Origin: Nodosilinea sp. WJT8-NPBG4
Lineage (GTDB): Bacteria > Cyanobacteriota > Cyanobacteriia > Phormidesmidales > Phormidesmidaceae
Assembly (NCBI GenBank): GCA_019359285.1
Contig: JAHHHQ010000001.1
Coordinates: 1-49,159, forward strand
DNA: 49,159 nucleotides
Direction: 5' to 3'
Of the stretch, positions 8,449 to 16,555 are shown one piece after another (within the stretch, counting starts at the first letter, position 1; each line of letters begins with the position of its first letter). The notes under the pieces were generated by a model, which was not told the DNA's origin, made no database searches, and saw only the letters and a list, made by a program, of their open reading frames with translations. Position numbers and translations under genes: made by a program.

Positions 8449-10259
8449 GTGTCTGCCCCCTTGCGGGGAGTGGGTTAGGAAAGAAGGTCGGAGCCTGATC
8501 CTGACACGATCATTGCCTTAGCTCCTCGTTTCCGTCCCCTTGCGGGGAATGGGTTAGGAAAGATTAAATTAAATGCACACTGAAGCTACCAATCGTCCAC
8601 TGTTTCCGTCCCCTTGCGGGGAATGGGTTAGGAAAGCACGCTTGTTTCCACGTTAACCCTCTACTTGGTGTGAGTTTCCGTCCCCTTGCGGGGAATGGGT
8701 TAGGAAAGTGTAGAAAGTTAGATAGCAAGGTAGAAACAATGAAGTTTCCGTCCCCTTGCGGGGAATGGGTTAGGAAAGTCATCAGCTCAAGGCTTGACTA
8801 TATCCCGTTATATGGCTGAAAAGTTTCCGTCCCCTTGCGGGGAATGGGTTAGGAAAGCCCAAGAAGATATTGGGATGACCAGCTTTAAGTTCATCGAGTT
8901 TCCGTCCCCTTGCGGGGAATGGGTTTAGGAAAGAAGGAAGAAGACATTCGAATCACTGTCAAGTCTTGGAATGGTTTCCGTCCCCTTGCGGGGAATGGGT
9001 TGGGAAAGGAGTTTATGCGGTATTGCTACGCCACTGGGGGTAACTTTAAGTTTCCGCCCCCTTGCGGGGAATGGGTTAGGAGAGCCGCGCCTGGGCTGAC
9101 TGGTATGTGGCGCAAGGGGTTAAGTTTCCATCCCCTTGCGGGGAATGGGTTGGAAAGCCAATCGGCATCATTTACTCCGACAAAATCAACGGAGTGTTTC
9201 CGTCCCCTTTCGGGGAATGGATTGGGAAAGCTGTTCGCGATAACCGTCGGTCAGAGTTTAGCTACTTTCTGTTTCCGTCCCCTTGCGGGGAATGGGTTAG
9301 GAAAGGCGGTAACCTTCAAGACGGCCAGCGTCAGACTCTCTCCATATTTCCGTTCCCTTGCGGGGAATGGGTTGGGAAACCGATCGCCCCTGGCAGTAAG
9401 GCAGCGGCGGCGCACGCGTTTCCGTCCCCTTGCGGGGAATAGGTTAGGAAAGTTAGGCGACATCGGTACTAGCTTCTTTACCAAGCTGTCGTTTCCGTCC
9501 CCTTGCGGGGAATGGATTAGGAAAATTAGAAGGATCCTAATTGCCATAAGCCCGTAGAACGTCCTAAGTTTCCGTTCCCTTGCGGGGAATGGGTTAGGAA
9601 AGTCGCCGGGCTGCTCTGGGGCACCAGCTCTGTGCAGTATGGGGTTGGTTTCCGTCCCCTTGCGGGGAATGGGTTGGGAAAGAATTCTCACACCTTTATG
9701 GACGATCTGGCAGTAAGTTTTCCGTCCCCTTGCGAAGAATTGGGAAAGACCCTTTGTCCTGTTCAAGAGGATCCAAGTGAACAGATCGTTTCCGTCCCCT
9801 TGCGGGGAATGGATTAGGAAAGGTTATCTTCAAAGACGTTACTGCAGACACGGAAGAGTTTCCGTCCCCTTGCGGGGAATGGGTAGGAAAGTGTAACTGC
9901 GTTTGACGCTAAGGCTGCCCAGTTTGGGTTTCCGTCCCCTTGCGGGGAATGGGTTAGGAAAGTTCTGGCTGGTTGATCTGATCATTGAGCCAAACTGGTA
10001 CCAGCTTCCGTCCCCTTGCGAGGAATGGGTTAGGAAAGGAGAGGCCACACCCCTCGACAACCATACTCTGGCCAAGTTTCCGTCCCCTCGCGGGGAATGG
10101 GTTAGGAAAGTGGCCGCATGCAAAAGTCGTTGACCTATGGCCCTAAAGGCGCGTTGCCGTCCCCTCGCGGGGAGTGGGTTAGGAAAGGGGTGATGTTCCC
10201 CGATAAAACCGGGAATGTTTACCTGTTTCCGTCCCCTTGCGGGGAATGGGTTAGGAAAG
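8449..10259 (-). CRISPR. CRISPR array 1, 25 repeats, type III-D associated
   Basis: Twenty-five 35-bp repeats with 24 spacers of about 34-45 bp. In the predicted crRNA sense (minus strand) the repeat begins CTTTCCTAACCCATTCCCC and ends GGGGACGGAAAC, with a CCCC-GCAA-GGGG stem-loop. Repeat starts on the plus strand include 8449, 8528, 8602, 8674, 8744, 8823, 8898, 8974, 9050, 9124, 9196, 9271 and on to 10225. Direction comes from a leader motif on the right flank shared with array 2, from the similarity of the 3' end to Synechocystis CRISPR2 (GGGGACTGAAAC), and from the decayed terminal repeat at 8449. Many repeats are mutated: 9717 is shortened, 9124 and 9858 lack a base, 8898 has an extra base, and 9346, 10004 and 10153 carry substitutions. 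Frames read across it are artefacts of repeat periodicity. Confidence 0.95.
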
Positions 10260-10445
10260 AACTCCTGTTTGGAACTCTCACCCACCCAGGTTTTCAGGGG
10301 AGTAAATCGACGCAATCAAAAACGACTTCGCCTTACTCTCCTAACAACCTCTGTTTGGGAAACTTTGGATCGTCGAGACTTACTCTTGGAGCAGTATCGA
10401 CACATTAGAACGAAACTATGCAGTTTTCAAGGTTCGAAACTGACA
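10260..10445 (-). promoter_or_regulatory. Leader of CRISPR array 1
   Basis: This stretch holds no convincing gene. On the minus strand, about 150-175 bp upstream of the first repeat, it contains GAACCTTGAAAACTGCATAG (about 10412-10431). The left flank of array 2 has the same motif with one change at the same distance. This resembles AACCTTGAAAACTG elements known upstream of many cyanobacterial CRISPR arrays. The remaining 150 bp to 10599 (the 3' flank of the CARF gene) hold nothing I recognise. Confidence 0.65.
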
Positions 10446-10599
10446 ACTTGATAGTAGCCTATGACACCAATTCAAGGCTGTTGTACCCACCACACTTCAC
10501 ACGATGTAAACATCCGGCGGTGGTTGAGGTGCGTCGCTGCCGATGGTCAGCATGCACGACATGGCATCGGCAGCAATCCACTAAAACCTGACATCGTCC

Positions 10600-11925
10600 T
10601 CACCAGGTTCCGCTATGGGGGATATCTATTGGAAACTGGGGTAAGGGGTTTCGCCTTTTGCTGGAGATTAAAGCATCCAGAGCCGTGGCGATGAAGGTTT
10701 GGATCACCTGACCAGCGGTTTGGTAGTCGCTGGCGGTAATCGGTTTAAAGCCATGGGCAAAGAGGGAATAGTTACGCACGTGAAGCGCGTTTTGTAGGGC
10801 ACCTTCTTGGGTTTTGAACTGTTGGCCCAGCGGGTCCTCTGGTAGTTGGCTGAGCAGCAAGTAGCTCTTCCACAGCGGAATTTGCACCTTGTTAGTGCGG
10901 GGGTTGCGCTCTGCGGCATAGGCATCGCGGAGGGTTTCGGGCAGCTCGGCGAGATCGACATCGCCGGTTTCGATGCCATAGTGCTGGCGGAGGCGAGTTT
11001 GAGCCAATAGCTCTAGGGCACGATAGAGGCGACCGACGGCATCGTCGTAGCGCTGCTGCTGAACGCGTCGTTGGGCATTGAGCACCAGGTCTTCGACCAG
11101 CTCGTAGCCGTGACCAGGGATAGACTCGGGGGCCGTAAAGTCGGCATCCATGGTTTGGCGGCTACCCAGTACCCGTTTGAGGGCCAGGCCGTAGGCCTGG
11201 ACTTGGCCCATATGTAGGGAGATTAGATCCCAGGCGTCTAGGTGGTCAAAGCGATCCCAGGCGTCGAAGCCAGCAAAGATGTCGCGCAGTTGGCGAATAG
11301 ATCGTTTTTGGTCGGCGGGTAGTTCGAGGGTTTGGAGCAGGGCCTGGAGAGTAGCGATCGCGCCCCCGTAGTTAAAGGCCTGCAAAAACCGGGGCAGTTC
11401 CTGGTTGAGGGTGCGATCAACGGTCAGCAGTGTGGTGGGTGCCCGCTCAGTCGATTGGCCCCGCTCGACACGGATCAGGTTTTCGCGGGTGGCGTTGGTG
11501 GTTAGGTAAAGGGCAAGGCCGTAGTCTAAGGCCGCCATGCCTAAGGAGAGCGACATGGTTTTGGTGCCGCCAGTATAGTCGGCGTACAAAACGCTCCCTG
11601 GGTTGGTCTGCTGAATGTCCTTAACTTTTGCACTGATCGATCGATAGCACTCGGTCAAGTCGTCGGGGTTTTCGAGCAACACCAGGTCGGTGTCGGGGTT
11701 AAAGCGAGTACCTAGGCCCAACTGGGTCGGGATGTTTGGCTGGCGATCGACTACCTCAGCCCCTCGCCGAATCTCGCAGGGGGTGCCTTCGCCAGTAATT
11801 TGCGATACGCTGCCCCGAGGGCCGCTGGAGCAGATGAAAATGGTGCGATCGGGCCGCAGGCTCTGGATAGCAGTAACGATGGGGGCCGGAGAGCCGCCGA
11901 CGGTGACAAATAGGATGGTAAGCAT
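10600..11925 (-). CDS. CARF-HEPN ribonuclease of TIGR02710 type (Csm6/Csx1-like)
   Basis: Predicted cyclic-oligoadenylate-activated RNase. The N-terminal Rossmann-like CARF domain begins ILFVTVGGSPAPIVTAI and carries TGGTKTMSLSLG (residues 118-129), the ligand-loop signature of TIGR02710 proteins. After a helical middle region the C-terminal part has the HEPN RNase motif R384-NYSLFA-H391. The product (441 aa) would cut RNA when Cas10 makes cOA on target recognition. It is last on the minus strand of the cas block, separated from the preceding gene by about 250 bp, so it may have its own promoter. Stop is TGA at 10602-10600. The HEPN assignment rests on one motif. Confidence 0.8.
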   Translation of the reverse strand: MLTILFVTVGGSPAPIVTAIQSLRPDRTIFICSSGPRGSVSQITGEGTPCEIRRGAEVVDRQPNIPTQLGLGTRFNPDTDLVLLENPDDLTECYRSISAKVKDIQQTNPGSVLYADYTGGTKTMSLSLGMAALDYGLALYLTTNATRENLIRVERGQSTERAPTTLLTVDRTLNQELPRFLQAFNYGGAIATLQALLQTLELPADQKRSIRQLRDIFAGFDAWDRFDHLDAWDLISLHMGQVQAYGLALKRVLGSRQTMDADFTAPESIPGHGYELVEDLVLNAQRRVQQQRYDDAVGRLYRALELLAQTRLRQHYGIETGDVDLAELPETLRDAYAAERNPRTNKVQIPLWKSYLLLSQLPEDPLGQQFKTQEGALQNALHVRNYSLFAHGFKPITASDYQTAGQVIQTFIATALDALISSKRRNPLPQFPIDIPHSGTW

Positions 11926-12178
11926 AGGAAGTGCTGAGAGAGAAGTCGATTAAGTTAGCTTGTTATCGCTGGCTAAGGATGCAAAGGGCCAGGCCAGAAG
12001 GCTATCGAGGGAGCACCAACCCACAGAGCAAAGCCGAGCGTTTTCTTCCCTTCGAGTGCAACAGTTGCCCCAACGCATAGACTTCCACCGTGGACAGGGA
12101 CGGTTGGTGCGGCGGCGGGTGGTAAGAGAGTGGGTAAAGGGGCAGTTCGTAAAATAGAACCCAAAAAACATTGACGTT
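11926..12178. other. Intergenic gap in the cas cluster
   Basis: A 253-bp gap between the 207-aa gene and the CARF-HEPN gene. Short open frames exist on both strands but none has a convincing start or recognisable protein. It may hold the CARF gene's promoter; I see no clear -35/-10 pair. Confidence 0.4.
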
Positions 12179-12802
12179 TTAAGACGCACACTTGACTGTT
12201 TTCAAGCTGCCATCTTCCTTCAGAGCGACCACCTCAACAGTGGTAGTTTGACCTTCTGCCAAAGTAGCCACTTTTTTGGGCTCCTTAGTTGTTAGCTTGA
12301 TAGTTCCCAGGATTTCGTAGGTTACCCTGTTTCCCTTAATTGAAAGTACTACAGCCTCTAACTGTTGTCCCACTTTGAAGGTATGGGCGGCAGTTACCGC
12401 TTGGATCTCAGATTCCCTCTCCGTCTGAATTGTAGGCTGAGGAATTTCACCAATTGGCCCAGACTCTTTGTAGTACTGCATGAGTCGCGCCGCCCAGCCT
12501 AAAACCTGAAGCATTACAGGCACATCATCTTTGTAGTTTCCGAGGTATTGCCGACATGTCTGGGCAATGCTTTCCAGATAGCCCTGGGTTTTTTTACTAT
12601 GACCGATTTGATTACCATTGCGAGCTAGGGTATTCAAGTAGTCAAAATATTTCTTTCCAGCCTCTGCTTGATCAGAGTAGGCCCGCAGATAGGCAATGGT
12701 TTTACGGAGTTCATTGGCATCAGCAGCATCAAGGACGAGCTGACGAGCGATCGCATCTGCAACCTGCCATTGAGTACTAGTTAAATCGGTGGTTGCTTGC
12801 AT
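12179..12802 (-). CDS. Uncharacterised type III-D operon protein (helical domain plus OB/S1-like end)
   Basis: I do not recognise this 207-aa protein. Residues 1 to about 110 look all-helical (WQVADAIARQLVLDAADANE, later QTCRQYLGNY and MLQVLGWAARLMQYY), somewhat like small-subunit or regulatory helical bundles. A linker follows, then a C-terminal 65-residue beta-rich part (FKVGQQLEAVVLSIKGNRVTYEI) with the look of an S1/OB-fold. It is translationally coupled to the preceding cas7 (TGATG, one-base overlap), so it is part of the effector operon. It might be an RNA-binding accessory or additional small subunit; that is inference. Confidence 0.7.
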   Translation of the reverse strand: MQATTDLTSTQWQVADAIARQLVLDAADANELRKTIAYLRAYSDQAEAGKKYFDYLNTLARNGNQIGHSKKTQGYLESIAQTCRQYLGNYKDDVPVMLQVLGWAARLMQYYKESGPIGEIPQPTIQTERESEIQAVTAAHTFKVGQQLEAVVLSIKGNRVTYEILGTIKLTTKEPKKVATLAEGQTTTVEVVALKEDGSLKTVKCAS

Positions 12803-13854
12803 CAATACATGCCCTCCGGTGCAGTTCTATCGGTTGGCCACTTGAGAATTGCGGCCAGAGCCTCAAGCTGGGGTTTCTCAACTAGACCTTTATGAGCGGC
12901 TTGAGTAGCTTCACCTACAAATGTTTTGAGAGAGTTCCCGGTCAGGCGGTTAGATTCGGGAATAGCGTAGCGGGTGTACCGCTCTTTTAAGCTTTGGGGT
13001 TTTTCTAGCGCTTCAAGTTCAACGGTCATCGTACCCATACCAATCGGTTTACCGCCCCCGACTTTTAGCGCCATAGGATATTTTGGATCTTGACCAAGAA
13101 CAATCAGAAGCGTCCCCAGTTCAGCCTGTGTCAGGTTGTTAAACTGTAGCTCGGTCTTAAACACATATTCAGTACCGGCCTGCTGCACTGGAATACCACG
13201 ATCGCCACCGCTGACTGCTTTAACAGCGTTATAGTAAAACTTACGACCAGTGGCTTTACCGCTGGAGGCAAAGTAGGCCCGTCGCTGATCAGGCCGAGGA
13301 CGATAAAGTGAGGGCATAAAGCCTGTCACTGACTTTGCTGATTCACAGGTTGCATCAGTAAAGTGTACTAGCCCTTGCCAATCCATCGCCCCAAATACCA
13401 GACTGGCTGGACAAAGCTGTTCCTTCTTTCGACAGGGGAGTCTATCTGGAGGCATATCGTTTTTATACCGTCCACTGACAACAGCTAAGGTACTGTTTGT
13501 AACGGCTTCAAATGCTGAACGGACAACTCCCTTGAGAGAACTGCCAGGAATAGTAAGTTGTTGATTTTGCCCCTGAGCCATAGTTTTGATCAAAGGAATA
13601 CGATCTCCCACGTCAGTCCCCATAGCCACAATGCCAGTGGAAATATGAACAGCGGTTTTGACCGTTAGCTTCAGCACTAGCTTGCCGTGCAAGCGATCCT
13701 GGCGATAACGGTCATGTCCTACCGGATGTTTGAGCTGTGGCTTGTTATTGGGAAAAGGTACCAGAGCATAGGGCTTGTCTACTCCGGTGTCATTACCATC
13801 ACCCCTGGTATCAGGGCGGCGAGGTAGGGGTTTGCTGGGTCGATTAGCAGTCAT
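12802..13854 (-). CDS. cas7: Cas7-type RAMP subunit, the 'insertion' Cas7 of type III-D
   Basis: RAMP backbone subunit of the RNA-targeting complex (350 aa). A basic, disordered roughly 55-residue N-terminal extension precedes the RRM-like core. Core motifs are HISTGIVAMGT, then GDRIPLIK with candidate catalytic Asp84, IPGSSLKGVVRSAFE (glycine-rich RAMP turn), CPASLVFG, and the C-terminal GGGKPIGMGTM. Compared with Csm3 there is extra sequence between the FG motif and the GGG loop (a stretch rich in Arg/Tyr around YRPRPDQRRAYF), matching what is called Cas7-insertion in III-Dv complexes. It follows the Csx19-like gene by 4 bp and overlaps the next gene by one base. Confidence 0.85.
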   Translation of the reverse strand: MTANRPSKPLPRRPDTRGDGNDTGVDKPYALVPFPNNKPQLKHPVGHDRYRQDRLHGKLVLKLTVKTAVHISTGIVAMGTDVGDRIPLIKTMAQGQNQQLTIPGSSLKGVVRSAFEAVTNSTLAVVSGRYKNDMPPDRLPCRKKEQLCPASLVFGAMDWQGLVHFTDATCESAKSVTGFMPSLYRPRPDQRRAYFASSGKATGRKFYYNAVKAVSGGDRGIPVQQAGTEYVFKTELQFNNLTQAELGTLLIVLGQDPKYPMALKVGGGKPIGMGTMTVELEALEKPQSLKERYTRYAIPESNRLTGNSLKTFVGEATQAAHKGLVEKPQLEALAAILKWPTDRTAPEGMY

Positions 13855-13858
13855 CTTT

Positions 13859-14314
13859 CTAGCTCACTTTGAGCGCAACAAAATGGACGGTGGCTGTTTG
13901 CAAATCGAAAAAGTAGCGTTGGCCGAGATTGAATCCTTCCTCTTTGTAGTTCAATCCTTTAGGAAAACGAGTCTCGGTTTGGGGATAGGGATGGGCATCT
14001 TGAGTTTGAACCTCCCATTGAATTTGAATATTTCGCGAGTCGCTTATCGGCTCAAAATCAGGATTTGTCCCATTAGCGCTCAGTAGCAAAACGCTATAGC
14101 CTCCTATGCCCTGCTGCTTCCAGCGTAGTTCTTTTTGACTGTCGAAAACTTGGCCTTCAGGGCTGGGAAACTCATCAGGTAAGGTTTTGCAAAACCCGCT
14201 GACTTTGTGGGGCCATCGCAGGAAGAAGCAGGATTTCTCACCCTGGAATTGCTGGATGAGCGATCGCAACTCCTCAGCCGACTCCACGGTTTGGGTGCCG
14301 ACAAATGCACTCAT
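13859..14314 (-). CDS. csx19: Csx19-like type III-D protein
   Basis: A 151-aa protein in the position where Csx19 (TIGR03984) sits in type III-D operons, between two cas7 genes. The ATG at 14314 overlaps the previous gene's stop as ATGA, which decides this start over the upstream frame. Visible features are SAEELRSLIQQF near the start, KELRWKQQGIGGYSVLLLS in the middle, and a C-terminal FFDLQTATVHFVALKV strand. Csx19 is a single-copy, complex-associated subunit of III-D of unclear activity. The family call rests on size, position and a general Csx19-like pattern, not on a decisive motif. Confidence 0.6.
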   Translation of the reverse strand: MSAFVGTQTVESAEELRSLIQQFQGEKSCFFLRWPHKVSGFCKTLPDEFPSPEGQVFDSQKELRWKQQGIGGYSVLLLSANGTNPDFEPISDSRNIQIQWEVQTQDAHPYPQTETRFPKGLNYKEEGFNLGQRYFFDLQTATVHFVALKVS

Positions 14315-15258
14315 GCTGCCACCCCCAAAACTTGACTCCAAGACTTCACGGCCTGCTCGAATAGGCTGTTGACTTGCACCGATCCTGTCCAGGTAAGCTG
14401 CACTCCAAATCCCAAGGGCATGGTATCTCCAGCAACAGGAGTTGCCTGGTGGTCTGGCTGGGGGAAGCCATAGCGACCCGCTTCAGTCTCATCTAAAAAT
14501 TCACCGGCTCCTAGCAGCATCGTCTTGCCCCAGGTCTGTTTTGAGCCAATGGCCTTGATAGTGTCTCCATCCAAAACACAGCCTGGATATTGAACTACTG
14601 CTTCGTTGAGGGTAGCTTCGACTAGACCCATGCCGCGAGATTTAGCAAAGCCAAGCCCAAACCAACCATCGTTCAGGTCTCGCAAAACCAGACCGATAAG
14701 GCCAAGCTGGGCCAGGGTAAAGTTTTTTAGGTGAATTTTGGTACGAAATTCTCCAGCAGTGCAAACTTGATAATTGAAAGGTCCAACGGCGACGGAACCA
14801 AAGACCCGGTCGATAGCAACGCCGTTTCGTTCCTCAACTTTTAGCTGAGCACGATCTACGGGATAGGCGTCTTCGATCCGCACCCGGCTGGAAATGGCAG
14901 TGCTGCCAAACATCTGATCGGTAAAGGATGAGAGTCGATAAACCTGGCGACTGTCTGGTTCCTTTTCCAATGCTCGAAAGGCGGAACGATCTAGCGGATC
15001 GCTAGCCCAGATTTGCTTGGAGTCGGAGGGCTTGTCTCCCCCTACGGTTCTGACAATGCGTTCAGCATGGGCGCGAACAGCTCCCTTGAGAGAGCTTCCC
15101 GGTAAATAGATAGAACGTCCTCCCCGGTAGTAGGTCTCAACAAATTCCATATCTGGCTTGGTAGGGTCGGCCCCCTCTTTGCCAGATTTAATCAACATGG
15201 GGCCACGGGGAGCAATGGTGAGATCTATGGTGCAGTGGTTGACAAAGCGTTTATGCAT
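14311..15258 (-). CDS. cas7: Cas7-type RAMP subunit (Csm3-like), type III-D
   Basis: 315-aa RAMP protein. Landmarks: PMLIKSGKEGADPTKPDMEFV, with D31/D36 in the loop that carries the target-cleaving Asp in Csm3, then YLPGSSLKGAVRAHAE, the MFG segment with RVRIEDAY, NGVAIDRVFGSVAVG, and FGLGFAKSRGMGLVEA at the C-terminal glycine loop. Roughly 90 extra residues follow the core. The start codon overlaps the stop of the preceding cas7 by 8 nt, and its own stop overlaps the Csx19-like start by 4 nt. In III-Dv this protein and the preceding Cas7 are one fused polypeptide (Cas7-2x). It should bind crRNA along the backbone. Confidence 0.85.
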   Translation of the reverse strand: MHKRFVNHCTIDLTIAPRGPMLIKSGKEGADPTKPDMEFVETYYRGGRSIYLPGSSLKGAVRAHAERIVRTVGGDKPSDSKQIWASDPLDRSAFRALEKEPDSRQVYRLSSFTDQMFGSTAISSRVRIEDAYPVDRAQLKVEERNGVAIDRVFGSVAVGPFNYQVCTAGEFRTKIHLKNFTLAQLGLIGLVLRDLNDGWFGLGFAKSRGMGLVEATLNEAVVQYPGCVLDGDTIKAIGSKQTWGKTMLLGAGEFLDETEAGRYGFPQPDHQATPVAGDTMPLGFGVQLTWTGSVQVNSLFEQAVKSWSQVLGVAA

Positions 15259-16096
15259 GGGTGATTTCCCTCGCGGCTAATCTGGGTAGTTGGTTGAGCA
15301 GTTCTGTCGTCCATTTATTTTTCAGCGTCTCTATCTCTGGAGAAGATTTGACGTAAGGCTGGAGCTGCCCATCAACTAAATGTTTCAAGTAGTTCATCAA
15401 ATCTTGGGGACTGCTGGGTTTGACCCAAATCATTTCGTCGAGCTGTAGCTTGACCACGCCTAACCCACGAGAACGACCTCCCCCCAAGGGAATCATTTCG
15501 TTCTCAAACTGGTGTAGGCCAATCATGAGCAGGCCAAGCTCCCAGTCTTCCGCGTTTTCAACCACCGCTTTGAACTCAAAGGGAGTACCGGCGGGTACCA
15601 CCTGAAAGTCGTAGAGTTTGCCTTCGGCAGCAGTTTCGGTATCACGATCTATGGAGACACCATCGCGCTCCTGGTACTGACCAAACCAGACATCGGGAAG
15701 CACCGACAGGTCTCTAACTTGAAATTTGCCAGCCGCCCAGGGAGATCCGAATACCAGAGACGCCAGATCCGTCTCCTGTAGGAGAGCGGCTGTGAGGGCC
15801 GCATCGTTGTCGTGGAGCTGTTTTTGTTCTTTCAACCAGCGCATCTTATCTGGTCCCACCAGCTCGTTGGGAGCAACCGCCAGTTGTGGATCAATTCCCC
15901 GTAGGAAGCTTTCAAGGCGCGATCGCAACGCCCCCTTAAAGCTGGCCCCAGGAATCAGAGGACGTCCCAGGGAATCTTTAACCACGGGCAAGTCGGAACC
16001 GATAGGTTCGGTCGAACGCCCCTGGGAAATTCTAAGGGCGGTTACGGTTGTAAGAATGCCGCTGAGTTCTAGACGGCTTTTAAATATGTCAAACAT
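15251..16096 (-). CDS. csx7: Cas7-type RAMP subunit of Csx7/SSO1426 family
   Basis: 281-aa RAMP protein with a strong Csx7 (TIGR02581) pattern. It begins MFDIFKSRLELSGILTTVTA, followed by GSDLPVVKDSLGRPLIPG with candidate catalytic Asp35, GASFKGALRSRLE, the LVFGSPWAAGKFQVRDL segment, GVSIDRDTETAAEGKLYDF and GGGRSRGLGVVKL. These are the strands and glycine loops of a crRNA-binding Cas7 that presents an Asp for cleaving the bound target RNA. It follows the Cas11-like gene after 24 bp, one of the few non-overlapping junctions in the operon. Confidence 0.9.
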   Translation of the reverse strand: MFDIFKSRLELSGILTTVTALRISQGRSTEPIGSDLPVVKDSLGRPLIPGASFKGALRSRLESFLRGIDPQLAVAPNELVGPDKMRWLKEQKQLHDNDAALTAALLQETDLASLVFGSPWAAGKFQVRDLSVLPDVWFGQYQERDGVSIDRDTETAAEGKLYDFQVVPAGTPFEFKAVVENAEDWELGLLMIGLHQFENEMIPLGGGRSRGLGVVKLQLDEMIWVKPSSPQDLMNYLKHLVDGQLQPYVKSSPEIETLKNKWTTELLNQLPRLAAREITHA

Positions 16097-16120
16097 AGGA
16101 TCATTAAGTCTCTAGAAGGA

Positions 16121-16555
16121 TCAGCGTTGCTCGTTCTTGGAATTCAGGTACTTTAGGTATCGGGCACCATAGCCCAGATAACGGCGAATCAATTCGATGT
16201 GAATTTCGCTGGCGTTACCGCCGTCGACCTCTTTAGTGATTGCTTCGGCTTTGGCCTTTAGGTTCCCATCAATATCAGCGATGATGCGCTCTGCCAGGGA
16301 CTTGGCACCTCTGCCCCACTTTCTCTCGCGACCCACCTGGTAGCGCAAGAAGTTTTTGACTACCTCTGGGCTCTCAGTGGTATCAGAAACCCTAACCAGA
16401 TTGCGAAACTGAGATTCTTCCAGCTTGTCGCGACCATCGCGGGGATATTCGGTCTTATCTAATGCCTCTTGAATCCACAGAACTAGCTTGTCTTCAGATT
16501 GTCGAATGCCTTTTTGAACTTTGAGTTCAATCTGTTGAGGGGTACTAAAACTCAC
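16121..16555 (-). CDS. cas11: Cas11-like small subunit of type III-D complex
   Basis: An all-alpha protein of 144 aa between csx10 and csx7, the place of the small subunit. The best start is GTG at 16555, which overlaps the csx10 stop as GTGA; the open frame upstream of it is just shadow. Helices include KVQKGIRQSEDKLVLWIQEA, PEVVKNFLRYQVGRE, and a C-terminal EIHIELIRRYLGYGARYLKY, a Tyr/Arg-rich helix of the sort seen in Csm2/Cmr5-type subunits. Cas11 lines the belly of the complex and holds the target RNA. Assigned by size, fold and position. Confidence 0.75.
   Translation of the reverse strand: MSFSTPQQIELKVQKGIRQSEDKLVLWIQEALDKTEYPRDGRDKLEESQFRNLVRVSDTTESPEVVKNFLRYQVGRERKWGRGAKSLAERIIADIDGNLKAKAEAITKEVDGGNASEIHIELIRRYLGYGARYLKYLNSKNEQR

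Noticed and set aside
8910..9557. Open frames of up to 215 aa across array 1 (both strands)
   Set aside because: Their translation is the CRISPR repeat peptide over and over; they result from repeat periodicity.
8421..10491. 11-bp direct repeat TTGTACCCACC on both sides of array 1 (8421 and 10481)
   Set aside because: Short enough to be chance and without terminal features of a transposed unit.
11950..12191. Small frames in the gap between the CARF-HEPN gene and the 207-aa gene
   Set aside because: Overlapping frames on both strands with low-complexity, Arg/Ser/Cys-rich translations; no evidence for either.
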